Source: Bradyrhizobium sp. 4
Lineage (GTDB): Bacteria > Pseudomonadota > Alphaproteobacteria > Rhizobiales > Xanthobacteraceae
Direction of reading: 5' to 3'
NCBI RefSeq assembly: GCF_023100905.1
Contig: NZ_CP064686.1
Location: 7,342,001-7,406,000, forward strand
DNA: 64,000 nt
Both the position numbers and the translations under genes were made by a program. Under the pieces are notes generated by a model. It was not told the origin of the DNA, made no database searches, and saw only the letters and a list, made by a program, of their open reading frames with translations. Shown piece after piece: positions 33,892-42,177 of this stretch. Positions within the stretch are counted from its first letter, which is position 1. The number at the start of each line of letters is the position of its first letter.

Positions 33892-34893
33892 TTGAGTGTG
33901 CCAGTGTTGAACCGTGCCGAACGCTCGCGGACCGGGGTGATTTTCGTCGCGCTTCTGATCGCCATCTGCGCGACGGGGGCCGCTGCGCGGGAATTCCGCG
34001 CCGCCGACACCCAGACCGAGGATTATCCGACCGTGCAGGCGCTGCGCTACATGGGCGCCCTGATCGCCGAGCGCAGCGGCGGCCGGCACGAGGTCAAGGT
34101 GTTCCACTCCCGCCAGCTCGGCGAGGAGAAGGAGACCATCGAGCAGACCCGGGTCGGCGCGATCGATCTCAACCGGACCAATGTGGCGCTGATCGGCAAC
34201 TTCGTCCCGGCGATGAACGTGCTGGCGATGCCGTTCCTGTTCCGGTCCATCGAGCACATGCAGAAGGTGCTGGACGGGCCGATCGGCGGCGAGATCCTCG
34301 GCAGCTTCGAGCCCTATGGCTTCGTTGGCCTCGCCTTCTACGATTCCGGCGCGCGGTCGATCTACAACGGCGCCCGCCCGGTCAGAAACGTCGCGGACCT
34401 CAAGGGATTGCGGATCCGGGTGCAGCAGTCGGAGTTGATGAGCCAGATGATCCGCGCGCTCGGCGCGGAGCCGGTCGAGATGCCCTATGGACAGGTGCTT
34501 GCCGGGCTTGCCAACCATCTGATCGACGGCGCCGAGAACAACTGGCCCTCCTACGTGACGACGGACCATTACAAGCATGCCGGCTATCTCGCGCTCACCG
34601 AGCACACGATGAGCCCCGAAGTGCTGGTGATCTCGCTGAAGGCGTGGAAAAGCCTGTCGGCCGACGACCAGACCATCTTCCGGGAAGCCGCGCAGCGCTC
34701 CAGCCGATTCATGCGCGAGAAATGGCGCGACCTCGAGGAGCAGTCGCAGCGCAAGGCGGAAGAAGCGGGCGTCACCATCGTCAGGGATATCGACCGCAAG
34801 CCGTTCGAGGACGCGATGGTCGCGATCTACACCAAGGCCGGGCAAGATCCGGCCGCGGCCGTGCTGATCGAACGCATTCGCAAGGTGGAGTGA
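33892..34893 (+). CDS. TRAP-type C4-dicarboxylate substrate-binding protein (DctP family)
   Basis: This 333-residue protein has a signal peptide (GVIFVALLIAICATGAAAREF) and a DctP fold: FRAADTQTEDYPTVQALRYMG, GLAFYDSGARSIYN, and the ligand-contact region KGLRIRVQQSELMSQMIRALG with GAEPVEMPYGQVLAGL. Its start is a TTG at 33892 after GAGGGG, or a GTG two codons on. No DctQ/DctM membrane genes follow; instead a sensor kinase starts seven bases later. It therefore probably presents its ligand to the kinase as a sensor accessory, or serves a TRAP transporter encoded elsewhere. Confidence 0.85.
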   Translation: MSVPVLNRAERSRTGVIFVALLIAICATGAAAREFRAADTQTEDYPTVQALRYMGALIAERSGGRHEVKVFHSRQLGEEKETIEQTRVGAIDLNRTNVALIGNFVPAMNVLAMPFLFRSIEHMQKVLDGPIGGEILGSFEPYGFVGLAFYDSGARSIYNGARPVRNVADLKGLRIRVQQSELMSQMIRALGAEPVEMPYGQVLAGLANHLIDGAENNWPSYVTTDHYKHAGYLALTEHTMSPEVLVISLKAWKSLSADDQTIFREAAQRSSRFMREKWRDLEEQSQRKAEEAGVTIVRDIDRKPFEDAMVAIYTKAGQDPAAAVLIERIRKVE

Positions 34894-34899
34894 GGCCTC

Positions 34900-36978
34900 T
34901 TGCCCGGGCTTGGACACAGCGAGCATGCAGACAGGTCGCCCGGCCCGATGGGGCGGCTGCGCGCGCGGCTGGTCGGCGTGCTCCGGGCGGTGCCGATCCG
35001 CTGGCGCATCCTGTCGATCGCGGCGCTGAACTCTGCCGTGGTCATCGTGCTGGTCGGGCTGATCTGGAACGGCTCGCAGGTGCTCGGCTCGGCCTGGGAG
35101 GACGTGCGCCAGGTGCGCGAATCCGACCGGATTCTGGCGCTGCTCGAAAGCGAGACCGGGCGGCTGCACAATCTGATCCACCGCTACATCAACCAGCCGA
35201 GCCCCGACCTGTTCGCCGAGATCCTGCTGCTGCGCGAGGCGGTGCTGGGGACGCTGACCAACCGCGCAGCCAAGGACCCGATGCTGTCGGGCTCGGTCGA
35301 GGAGCTGGAGCGCACCACCGACCGCTTCCTCAACGGCTTCGGCGAGCTGCGCGGCGTGCAGGCCACCATCGCGAAGACCTATGAGGATCAGGTGCAGGGA
35401 CCGGCCAGGGACATGGCCGGGCTTTACTCCATCATCGAAGGCGCCACCGGCCACCGCGACGCGCTGATCTGGCCTTCGCTGGGCAAGTCGCGCGAAGCCT
35501 TCACCGCGATGCTGGTCGCGGCCAATTCCTACTATCTCTCGCTGTCATCGGGTGCGGCCGACGACGCCCGCCGCAATACCGAAACCATCGAGAAGACCAT
35601 CCCCGTGATGATCGATCTCGCCGACAACGACCTCCAGCGCATGGCGCTGCGGCGGCTGGCGGCCCGGACCGCCGCGCTGCGCGAGGGCTTTGCAAAGCTC
35701 TCCGAGCAGCTCACGAACCGTACCGAACTGCTGCGCAACACCATCGACGCCAACCAGGCCGAGGCCATCGGCGCCATCGACGATCTCTCCACCAAGATGC
35801 GCCAGCGCGAGCAGAAGGCGCAGGAGACGTTCGACCGCACGCTGGCGGACATCTCCCGCCGTGTTCTTTCCATCGCCGTGATCTTCCTCGGCATCATCCT
35901 CACCGCCGGCGTGCTGATCGCGCTGTCGATCCGGCTGCCGCTGCAGCAGATCATGGCGGCGATGCGCGCGATCACGCTTGGCGACCTCGGCCGCGAGGTG
36001 CAGGGCACGCGTGCACGTGACGAGGTCGGCGCCATGGCGCGCGCGGTGGAAGTGTTCCGCGAAAACGCAATCGCGAAGCGCCAGACCGAGGACGAGCTGC
36101 GCGCGTCCAAGGAGAAGGCCGAGAGCGCGCTGCTCGAGCTCAACGCCGCGCAGCAGAACCTGATCGATGCCGAAAGGCTCGCAGCCCTCGGCGGCCTCGT
36201 CGCCGGCGTCGCGCACGAGGTCAACAACCCGATCGGGATCAGCCTCACCGTTGCGTCGAGCTTTGCCCGGCGCACCGAGATCTTCGAGGCCCAGCTCAAG
36301 GGCGACGGCGGCCTGCGCCGCTCGCAGCTGGAAGAATTCGTGCAGTCCTCGCGCGACGCCTCGCAGCAGCTCGTCGCCAATCTCCAGCGCGCCGGCGAAC
36401 TGATCCAGTCTTTCAAGCAGGTCGCGGTCGACCGCTCCCATGCCGAGCGGCGGCAGTTCTCACTGAGCGAAGCCACCGACCAGATCATCGCGAGCCTGCG
36501 CCCGGTGCTGAAGCGGTCGCCGATCACGCTCCATGTCGACATGCCCGAGGGGCTGCTGCTCGACGGCTATCCCGGCTCCTACGGCCAGATCCTGACCAAT
36601 TTGTTCCTCAACGCCGCCAACCACGCCTTTGCCGACGGCCGCGCCGGCACGATCACGATCTCGGCGCGGCCCCGCGGGGCCGACGACGTCGAGATCATCT
36701 TCACCGATGACGGGGCCGGCATGACCTCCGACGTGCAGCGCCAGGCCTTTGACCCATTCTTTACCACCAGGCGCAATGAAGGTGGCACGGGACTCGGCCT
36801 CCATATCGTCTATAACCTCGTCACCCAGCAGCTCGGCGGTCGCATGATGCTGGAATCCAAGCTGGGACAAGGCACTACATTTCGCATTATCATGCCCCGG
36901 GTCGCCAGGGGCGGCGGGCAAAGCACAGAGACTGACGGGACTTCTCAATGGCCGAACAGGACGATGTCCTCCACCTGA
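34900..36978 (+). CDS. Membrane sensor histidine kinase
   Basis: This 692-residue kinase has a first membrane helix (about 37-57), a long helical periplasmic region (58-320), a second helix (about 322-344), a HAMP linker (345-395), a coiled coil, the H-box AALGGLVAGVAHEVNNPIG with H439, and a HATPase domain with N-box TNLFLNAANHAF, DDGAGM and GGTGLGLHIV. The start is a TTG overlapping the ribosome-site region GGAGTGAGG; an ATG 16 codons on is possible. It is seven bases after the TRAP-type binding protein, so the periplasmic region is likely to read that protein's ligand state. Its 3' end overlaps the next gene by 31 bases. Confidence 0.9.
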   Translation: MPGLGHSEHADRSPGPMGRLRARLVGVLRAVPIRWRILSIAALNSAVVIVLVGLIWNGSQVLGSAWEDVRQVRESDRILALLESETGRLHNLIHRYINQPSPDLFAEILLLREAVLGTLTNRAAKDPMLSGSVEELERTTDRFLNGFGELRGVQATIAKTYEDQVQGPARDMAGLYSIIEGATGHRDALIWPSLGKSREAFTAMLVAANSYYLSLSSGAADDARRNTETIEKTIPVMIDLADNDLQRMALRRLAARTAALREGFAKLSEQLTNRTELLRNTIDANQAEAIGAIDDLSTKMRQREQKAQETFDRTLADISRRVLSIAVIFLGIILTAGVLIALSIRLPLQQIMAAMRAITLGDLGREVQGTRARDEVGAMARAVEVFRENAIAKRQTEDELRASKEKAESALLELNAAQQNLIDAERLAALGGLVAGVAHEVNNPIGISLTVASSFARRTEIFEAQLKGDGGLRRSQLEEFVQSSRDASQQLVANLQRAGELIQSFKQVAVDRSHAERRQFSLSEATDQIIASLRPVLKRSPITLHVDMPEGLLLDGYPGSYGQILTNLFLNAANHAFADGRAGTITISARPRGADDVEIIFTDDGAGMTSDVQRQAFDPFFTTRRNEGGTGLGLHIVYNLVTQQLGGRMMLESKLGQGTTFRIIMPRVARGGGQSTETDGTSQWPNRTMSST

Positions 36979-38693
36979 TCGACGACACCGGTACCGCATC
37001 GGAGGATGTTGACGCCCGGAAATGGAAGATCGCCGTCATCGACGACGATCCGGCCGTGCATGACGGCACGCGTTTTGCGCTCTCGGACTATTCCCTCAAC
37101 GGCCAAGGCCTGGAGATCCTCTCCGCCCATTCCGCGGCCGAAGGTCGCAAGCTGATGGCCGCGCACAACGATATCGCCGCCGTGCTGCTCGACGTCATCA
37201 TGGAGACGGACGTCGCCGGCCTCGAGCTGGTCGAGTACATCCGCAACGAGCTCAAGAACGAGACCGTGCGCATCATCCTGCGCACCGGACAGCCCGGCCA
37301 GGCGCCCGAGCGGCGCGTGATCGTGCAGTACGACATCAACGACTACAAGGCCAAGACCGAGCTCACCGCCGACAAGCTGTTCACCTCGCTGACCGCGGCG
37401 CTGCGCTCTTACCAGCAGCTCGAGCGCATGCTGCAGACAAGGCGCGGGCTCGAGATCATCATCGACGCCGCCTCGACGCTGTACGACTTCAAGTCGATGC
37501 AGCGGCTCGCCGAGGGCGTGCTGACCCAGCTCGCCTCGCTGCTCAACGTCGATTGCGCCGGCATACTGGTCTTGCGCGACAATGGCGGCCTCGACCCCGA
37601 GCTCTCGGTGCTCGCCGGCAGCGGCTGCTACAGCCGCTTCATCGGCACGACCTCGTCGAAGGCGCTCGACCCCGATCTGCGCGCGATGGTGGAAGCCGCG
37701 TTCCAGGGCCGCAAGAACGAATTCGCGGACCACCGCAGCGTCATCTATTTGCGCACCGGAAGCGGGCGCGAGGTCGTGGTGCTGCTGCAGGCCGAGCGCG
37801 AGCTGTCCGAGACCGACCGCTCGCTGGTCGAGATCTTCTCCAGCCGGCTCTCGATCGCTTTCGACAACGTCATCCTCTACCAGCAGCTGCAGGCCGCCAA
37901 CACCCAGCTGGAAGACCGCGTCGCCCAGCGCACCCGCGCGCTGATGCAGGCCAACCGCCGGCTCTCAGCGCAATGGCTGCGGCTGCAGCGGGCCAACGGC
38001 TTCAAGAACGAGATCCTCGGCACCGTTGCCCACGATCTGAAGAATCCGCTCGGCGTCATCCTCGGCCGCACCGAGATGCTGAAGGAGCTGATCTCGACCG
38101 GCGCGTCGTCAGGCGGCGTGGTCGCCCAGGTCGATCACATCCGCGATGCGACGAAGCGCCTTACCTCGATGGTCGATCATCTGATCTCGGACGCGATGGC
38201 CGATGCCTTCGACATCACCATCCGCCGCGAGCCGGTCGACGTCGCGGCCCTGGTCAAGGAAGTCGCCGAGGCCAACCAGCCGCTCGCCGTCAACAAGCAG
38301 CAGACGATCAGCGTCACCGCACCCGTCAACATCGTCACCATGTGCGACACCGACCGGATCCGCGAGGCGATCGACAACCTCATCAGCAACGCCATCAAAT
38401 ACTCGCCGATCGGCGGCAAGATCGGCGTCATCGTGAGCCATGAAGGCGGCGACACAATCATCCGCGTCAGCGACGAGGGCGCCGGCCTGTCGCCGGAGGA
38501 TCTCGGCCGCTTGTTCGGCCGGTTCCAGCGGCTGTCGGCAAAGCCGACCGCCGGCGAGAGCTCGACCGGGCTTGGGTTGTCCATCGTCAAGCGTATTATC
38601 GACATGCACGGCGGCGAGGTGACCGCCGAGAGCGAGGGCCCCGGCAAGGGCTCGACCTTCACCATCACCCTCCCCGCGACCGAAATTCCGTGA
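36948..38693 (+). CDS. Hybrid receiver-histidine kinase with DUF3369
   Basis: This 581-residue soluble protein has an N-terminal receiver domain with acidic pocket DDD (32-34) and phosphate-acceptor D82 (LLDVIME), then a DUF3369/GAF-like region (about 170-310), a coiled coil, an H-box GTVAHDLKNPLGV with H362, and a HATPase domain (NLISNAIKYSP, DEGAGL, STGLGLSIVKRI). An N-terminal receiver feeding a kinase suggests an intermediate relay between the membrane kinase upstream and the regulator downstream. Translation overlaps the upstream kinase gene by 31 bases. Confidence 0.9.
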   Translation: MAEQDDVLHLIDDTGTASEDVDARKWKIAVIDDDPAVHDGTRFALSDYSLNGQGLEILSAHSAAEGRKLMAAHNDIAAVLLDVIMETDVAGLELVEYIRNELKNETVRIILRTGQPGQAPERRVIVQYDINDYKAKTELTADKLFTSLTAALRSYQQLERMLQTRRGLEIIIDAASTLYDFKSMQRLAEGVLTQLASLLNVDCAGILVLRDNGGLDPELSVLAGSGCYSRFIGTTSSKALDPDLRAMVEAAFQGRKNEFADHRSVIYLRTGSGREVVVLLQAERELSETDRSLVEIFSSRLSIAFDNVILYQQLQAANTQLEDRVAQRTRALMQANRRLSAQWLRLQRANGFKNEILGTVAHDLKNPLGVILGRTEMLKELISTGASSGGVVAQVDHIRDATKRLTSMVDHLISDAMADAFDITIRREPVDVAALVKEVAEANQPLAVNKQQTISVTAPVNIVTMCDTDRIREAIDNLISNAIKYSPIGGKIGVIVSHEGGDTIIRVSDEGAGLSPEDLGRLFGRFQRLSAKPTAGESSTGLGLSIVKRIIDMHGGEVTAESEGPGKGSTFTITLPATEIP

Positions 38694-38703
38694 TCTCAGG
38701 ACC

Positions 38704-39438
38704 ATGACCCAAAGCCAGCACATCATGATCGTCGACGACGAGGCCCCGGCCCGGGAGATGGTCGGCGATTACCTCAAGATGCACGGCTTCACCGTGACGC
38801 TGTGCGACGGCGGCAAGTCGTTGCGCACGGCGATCGACGGCAGCATGCCCGACCTCGTCGTGCTCGACCTCAACATGCCGGAGGAAGACGGGCTCTCGAT
38901 CATCCGCGACCTCAAGAGCCGCATCAACGTGCCGGTGATCATGCTGACGGCGACGGCGAGCCCGATCGACCGCGTCGTCGGCCTCGAGCTCGGCGCCGAC
39001 GATTACGTGGCCAAGCCGTGCGAGCTGCGTGAGCTGATGGCGCGCATCCGCTCGGTGCTGCGCCGGAGCGCGCCGGCGAAAGCCGTGGCGGAAACGGCGG
39101 CTGCGAAATCGGACAAGGAGCAATTGGTACGGTTCGGGACGAAGTGGCTCGATCTCGAAGCTCAGGCCTTGCGCGACGACGAGGGCAACGAGCACCCGCT
39201 GACCGCATCCGAGTTTGGGCTCTTGAAGGTGTTCGCGGCCAATCCGAAGCGCGTGCTGTCGCGCGAGCGCCTGCTGGAATTGGCCAACGCGCGCGACGCC
39301 GAAGCCTTCGACCGCGCCGTCGACCTGCGCATCATGCGCATCCGCCGCAAGATCGAGCCCGATCCGGCAAAACCCGCCGTGATCCGCACCATCCGCGGCG
39401 GCGGCTATCTGTTCTCGCCGGCGGGCGAGAAGGCGTAG
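38704..39438 (+). CDS. OmpR-family response regulator
   Basis: This 244-residue regulator has a receiver domain with D55 (LVVLDLNMPEEDG), conserved T in MLTATAS and K in VAKP, followed by an OmpR/PhoB winged helix (about 140-238; LTASEFGLLKVFAANPKRVLSRERL and VIRTIRGGGYLF). It lies ten bases after the hybrid kinase and is the DNA-binding output of the four-gene unit with the TRAP-type binding protein. Targets are not visible; a TRAP or carboxylate transporter encoded elsewhere would be the natural target. Confidence 0.93.
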   Translation: MTQSQHIMIVDDEAPAREMVGDYLKMHGFTVTLCDGGKSLRTAIDGSMPDLVVLDLNMPEEDGLSIIRDLKSRINVPVIMLTATASPIDRVVGLELGADDYVAKPCELRELMARIRSVLRRSAPAKAVAETAAAKSDKEQLVRFGTKWLDLEAQALRDDEGNEHPLTASEFGLLKVFAANPKRVLSRERLLELANARDAEAFDRAVDLRIMRIRRKIEPDPAKPAVIRTIRGGGYLFSPAGEKA

Positions 39439-39457
39439 ATCACGCACCACCCACGGT

Positions 39458-39577
39458 GTCGTCCCGGCGAAGGCCGGGACCCATTACGCCAGGGAGAAGT
39501 TGTGGCGCGAGGCTGGTCCCTCGTGTCTTCGCCAAACCCACTCCGTGGTTATGGGTCCTGGCCTTCGCCAGGACGAC
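39458..39577. repeat. Palindromic repeat, family D, copy 1
   Basis: About 120 bases bounded by GTCGTCCCGGCGAAGGCC and GGCCTTCGCCAGGACGAC with GGGACCCAT / ATGGGTCC inner ends. A second copy lies at 61511-61637. It follows the response-regulator gene. Confidence 0.82.
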
Positions 39578-39700
39578 AGCTGGGATTGAGGCGACATCGA
39601 ACGCAAAGGCCCGAAATACGTTCCCGGCGCCTCCGTCCGCCTCCATTCCCCACTCCCGTATTTTCCGTACATTGAAATTCCACGCTTTTTTACCCCGAAT

Positions 39701-39727
39701 GTTTCGTCGCGGCTAATCCGACGAAAC
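39701..39727. promoter_or_regulatory. Inverted repeat upstream of ECF sigma factor gene
   Basis: GTTTCGTCG and CGACGAAAC are perfect complements nine bases apart. GAAAC words are common in -35 elements read by ECF sigma factors, so the right arm might be part of an autoregulated promoter; the left arm could make it an operator. The sigma start is about 120 bases downstream. Confidence 0.4.
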
Positions 39728-39847
39728 AATTTGATGGCGCACGAAACCATTTTCCCCTTTTCGTGCAGACGTCCCGAAACGTTGGCTCATTAACACTTTG
39801 GTCGAAGGAAACGCCGCTCGGTTGCGGCGCTACGGGGAGCCAAGTCA

Positions 39848-40459
39848 ATGCCGAACGTCATCGCCATCAACGCCCAAGCCAGCCAGAGCATCATTGCCGC
39901 TCAGGCGACCTCGGACGACATGCTTCTCGAAAGCATTGCCGACGGCAACCGGACGTCCATGCACATCCTTTATTGCCGGCACAATGTGCGCGTCTACCGC
40001 TTCATCCTGCGGATCGTGCGCGACGCCACCACGGCGGAAGACCTCGTCAGCCAGGTGTTTCTGGACGTGTGGCGGACCGCCGGCCAATTCCAGGGCCGCT
40101 CGCAGGTTTCGACCTGGCTGCTCTCGATCGCCCGCTTCAAGGCGCTGACCGCGATGCGCCAGCGCCGCTTCGAGGACATCGATCAGGAAGACGTGCGCCA
40201 GATCGCCGACGGTTGCGACACGCCGGAGACCTCGCTCGACCGCAGCGACACCAGCGCCATCCTGCGTGCCTGCGTTCAGAAGCTGTCACCCGCGCACCGC
40301 GAAATCATTACGCTCGTCTACTACCATGAGAAGTCGGTGGAGGAGGTCGGACAGATCATCGGCATCCCGCAGAGCACGGTGAAGACCCGGATGTTCTACG
40401 CCCGCAAGCAACTCGCCGAATTGCTTAAGGGCTGCGGCGTCGAGCGCTTTGCCGCCTGA
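39848..40459 (+). CDS. ECF-type RNA polymerase sigma factor
   Basis: This 203-residue protein has sigma region 2 (about 25-95; MHILYCRHNVRVYRFILRIVRDATTAEDLVSQVFLDVWR) and region 4 (about 140-195; LSPAHREIITLVYYHEKSVEEVGQIIGIPQSTVKTRMFYARKQL), with no region 3, the layout of group 4 factors. The N-terminal 20 residues are hydrophobic-polar and not conserved in kind. No anti-sigma factor gene is adjacent, which is unusual and leaves its control open. GGGGAGCC lies just upstream of the ATG. Confidence 0.9.
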   Translation: MPNVIAINAQASQSIIAAQATSDDMLLESIADGNRTSMHILYCRHNVRVYRFILRIVRDATTAEDLVSQVFLDVWRTAGQFQGRSQVSTWLLSIARFKALTAMRQRRFEDIDQEDVRQIADGCDTPETSLDRSDTSAILRACVQKLSPAHREIITLVYYHEKSVEEVGQIIGIPQSTVKTRMFYARKQLAELLKGCGVERFAA

Positions 40460-40584
40460 AGTTCAGATATTTCAAGGGGATAGGGCGTTCGTTTTGGCCT
40501 TACCCCGGACACGGAAGTGTTACCGCCGACGAAACAATTGAAACAAAGCACAACATCAGGCGGAAAAACTTCCCTCCTATAAAG

Positions 40585-40657
40585 CTCACATACGGTTTCG
40601 TTAAACCTCCCAAGACCTCCAACGACCCGGACGGGATGCCCCCCTCCGGGTCGTTTT
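40585..40657 (+). ncRNA. Candidate small RNA with CCTCC (anti-Shine-Dalgarno) motifs
   Basis: TATAAA at 40578-40583 could be a -10 element. The following about 70 bases fold into a GGTTT-CGTT-AAACC hairpin (40594-40607), then carry CCTCC motifs at 40606-40610 and 40616-40620, and end in the terminator hairpin at 40621-40657. A third CCTCC lies at 40573-40577, so a longer transcript would hold three. Several alphaproteobacterial small RNAs use CU-rich, CCUCC-bearing segments to mask ribosome-binding sites. The 5' end is a guess; it might instead be a processed 3' end of the sigma-factor mRNA. Confidence 0.45.
40621..40657 (+). terminator. Rho-independent terminator
   Basis: Perfect 11-base arms AACGACCCGGA (40621-40631) and TCCGGGTCGTT (40645-40655) flank a 13-base loop and end in TTTT. 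It lies 161 bases after the sigma-factor stop and is the clearest intrinsic terminator in the window. Confidence 0.85.
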
Positions 40658-40797
40658 GTATTTGGGCTTGGTTTAGGTGCCGGACTTATGGTTCGAGACG
40701 CCCACTGCAGCACTCCCGTCACGAAGGCGTGACGCGAGGTAACGACTGCCTCTCTCATCCCGAACAGCCCTCGTGACCCCCATTCACGAGTGCCCCG

Positions 40798-41496
40798 ATG
40801 CTCGAACTCACCTTCGCCGTCCTCGCCGGCATCCTCACCATCGCCGCGCCGTGCACGCTGCCGATGCTGCCGATCCTGCTCGGGGCCTCGATCGGCCGCA
40901 GCTCGCAGCTGCGCCCCGCGATGATCGCGCTCGGCTTCGTCATCTCGTTCTCCGCGACCGCGCTGTTGCTCGGCGCCATCACGCGGCTGTTTAATTTCGA
41001 TCCGAACGTGCTGCGCGAAGTGGCATCGATCCTGCTGCTCGGCTTCGGCCTGTTGATGCTGTGGCCGGCGCCGTTCGAATGGCTGTCGATCCGGCTCAAC
41101 GGCTGGCTCGATCTCGGCAACTCCGGCGCCACGCAGCGCGAGGGCGCGCTCGGCGGGCTCGTGCTCGGCACCACGCTTGGCCTGGTCTGGACGCCCTGCG
41201 CCGGCCCGGTGCTCGGCTCGATCCTGACGCTGGTCGCGACCACTGAGAACGCGACCTGGGCCGGTACGCTGCTGATCGCCTACGCCATCGGTGCGGCCAT
41301 TCCCATGCTGGCGATCGCCTATGGCGGGCAGGCCGCCACCACGCGGGTGCGCAGTCTCGCGCGGATCTCGCCGCGGCTGCAGCAGGGCTTTGGCGTTGTC
41401 GTGATCGGTTTCGCGCTCGCCGCTTATTTCCAATACGACACGCTGATCGTGGCGTGGCTCACCGGCTTCTATCCCACCGGCCAGATCGGCCTGTGA
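40798..41496 (+). CDS. ccdA: CcdA-like thiol-disulfide electron carrier (membrane)
   Basis: This 232-residue protein has six predicted membrane helices and the two redox cysteines of CcdA/DsbD-beta: C19 in APCTLPMLPILLG and C134 in WTPCAGPVLGSI. It passes reducing power from cytoplasmic thioredoxin across the membrane. A secreted thioredoxin-like gene starts 31 bases downstream, and the pair probably works together on periplasmic protein or cytochrome maturation. The family has similar members for cytochrome c biogenesis and for mercury or arsenic handling, so the specific partner is inferred. Confidence 0.85.
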   Translation: MLELTFAVLAGILTIAAPCTLPMLPILLGASIGRSSQLRPAMIALGFVISFSATALLLGAITRLFNFDPNVLREVASILLLGFGLLMLWPAPFEWLSIRLNGWLDLGNSGATQREGALGGLVLGTTLGLVWTPCAGPVLGSILTLVATTENATWAGTLLIAYAIGAAIPMLAIAYGGQAATTRVRSLARISPRLQQGFGVVVIGFALAAYFQYDTLIVAWLTGFYPTGQIGL

Positions 41497-41527
41497 TCAT
41501 CCCTCATCTTCACCGGAGGACTTGTCC

Positions 41528-42091
41528 ATGACTTTCAAACTGCTCGCCGTCTCCGCCGCTCTGATCGGCATCGCCGTAACCGGCGCCGTCATCCCCGGCA
41601 TCTGCGACGAGGCCGCGCGCGCCGTCCCTGTCGTGACAGCGGCCGCCAGCCAGGACACCGCGCCCGACTTCGCCGGCATCAACAACTGGTTCAACTCGAA
41701 ACCGCTGAACATTGCCGATCTCCGCGGCAAGGTCGTGCTGGTTGATTTCTGGACCTATGGCTGCGTCAACTGCGTCAACACGCTGCCGCACGTCACCGAC
41801 CTCTATGCCAAGTACAAGGACAAGGGCCTCGTCGTGGTCGGCGTCCACACACCGGAATTCCCGTTCGAGCGCTCGGCGTCCAACGTCCAGGCGGCGCTCA
41901 AGCGCCACGGCATCACCTATCCGGTGGCACAGGACAATGATTCCAGGACCTGGAACGCGTACCGCAACCGATATTGGCCGGCGCAATACATCATCGACCA
42001 GAACGGAAAGATCGTGTTCCAGCACGAGGGCGAAGGCCGCTATGACGAGATCGACCGCACCGTGGCAAAGCTGCTGAACGCCAATAGCTGA
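41528..42091 (+). CDS. Periplasmic thioredoxin-like protein (TlpA/DipZ type)
   Basis: This 187-residue protein has an N-terminal hydrophobic segment (FKLLAVSAALIGIAVTGAVI) that anchors or exports it, then a thioredoxin domain of the redoxin/AhpC-TSA kind. The active site is C79-V-N-C82 in DFWTYGCVNCVN, the variant seen in DipZ-type C-terminal domains. The ATG at 41528 has GGAGGA seven bases upstream, better than a TTG two codons earlier. It follows the CcdA-like gene, which would keep it reduced. The combination resembles a DipZ protein split into two chains. Confidence 0.85.
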   Translation: MTFKLLAVSAALIGIAVTGAVIPGICDEAARAVPVVTAAASQDTAPDFAGINNWFNSKPLNIADLRGKVVLVDFWTYGCVNCVNTLPHVTDLYAKYKDKGLVVVGVHTPEFPFERSASNVQAALKRHGITYPVAQDNDSRTWNAYRNRYWPAQYIIDQNGKIVFQHEGEGRYDEIDRTVAKLLNANS

Positions 42092-42177
42092 CGCCGGATT
42101 GGCGCGCCACGCCCTTGTTGCTTGACTCCACGGACCGGTCCGTGGAGTTTCACGGGCCACGTAATCAGCCGCCCGCG

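Larger units (their letters stand above)
39439..39847. other. Intergenic region upstream of ECF sigma factor
   Basis: These 409 bases hold the family D repeat (39458-39577), an inverted repeat GTTTCGTCG-N9-CGACGAAAC at 39701-39727, and AT-richer sequence up to the sigma-factor start. The 14-base word CCGACGAAACAATT at 39718-39731 recurs exactly at 40526-40539, downstream of the sigma gene. No convincing gene is seen. Confidence 0.55.
40460..40797. other. Intergenic region with candidate small RNA
   Basis: These 338 bases contain the repeated word CCGACGAAACAATT (40526-40539), a candidate small-RNA segment (about 40585-40657) ending in a strong terminator, and about 140 bases leading to the CcdA-like gene. 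I see no protein-coding frame with a plausible start. Confidence 0.55.

Noticed and set aside
33741..34010. A minus-strand frame over the start of the TRAP-type binding protein gene
   Set aside because: Antisense to a gene with signal peptide and family motifs; no ribosome site.
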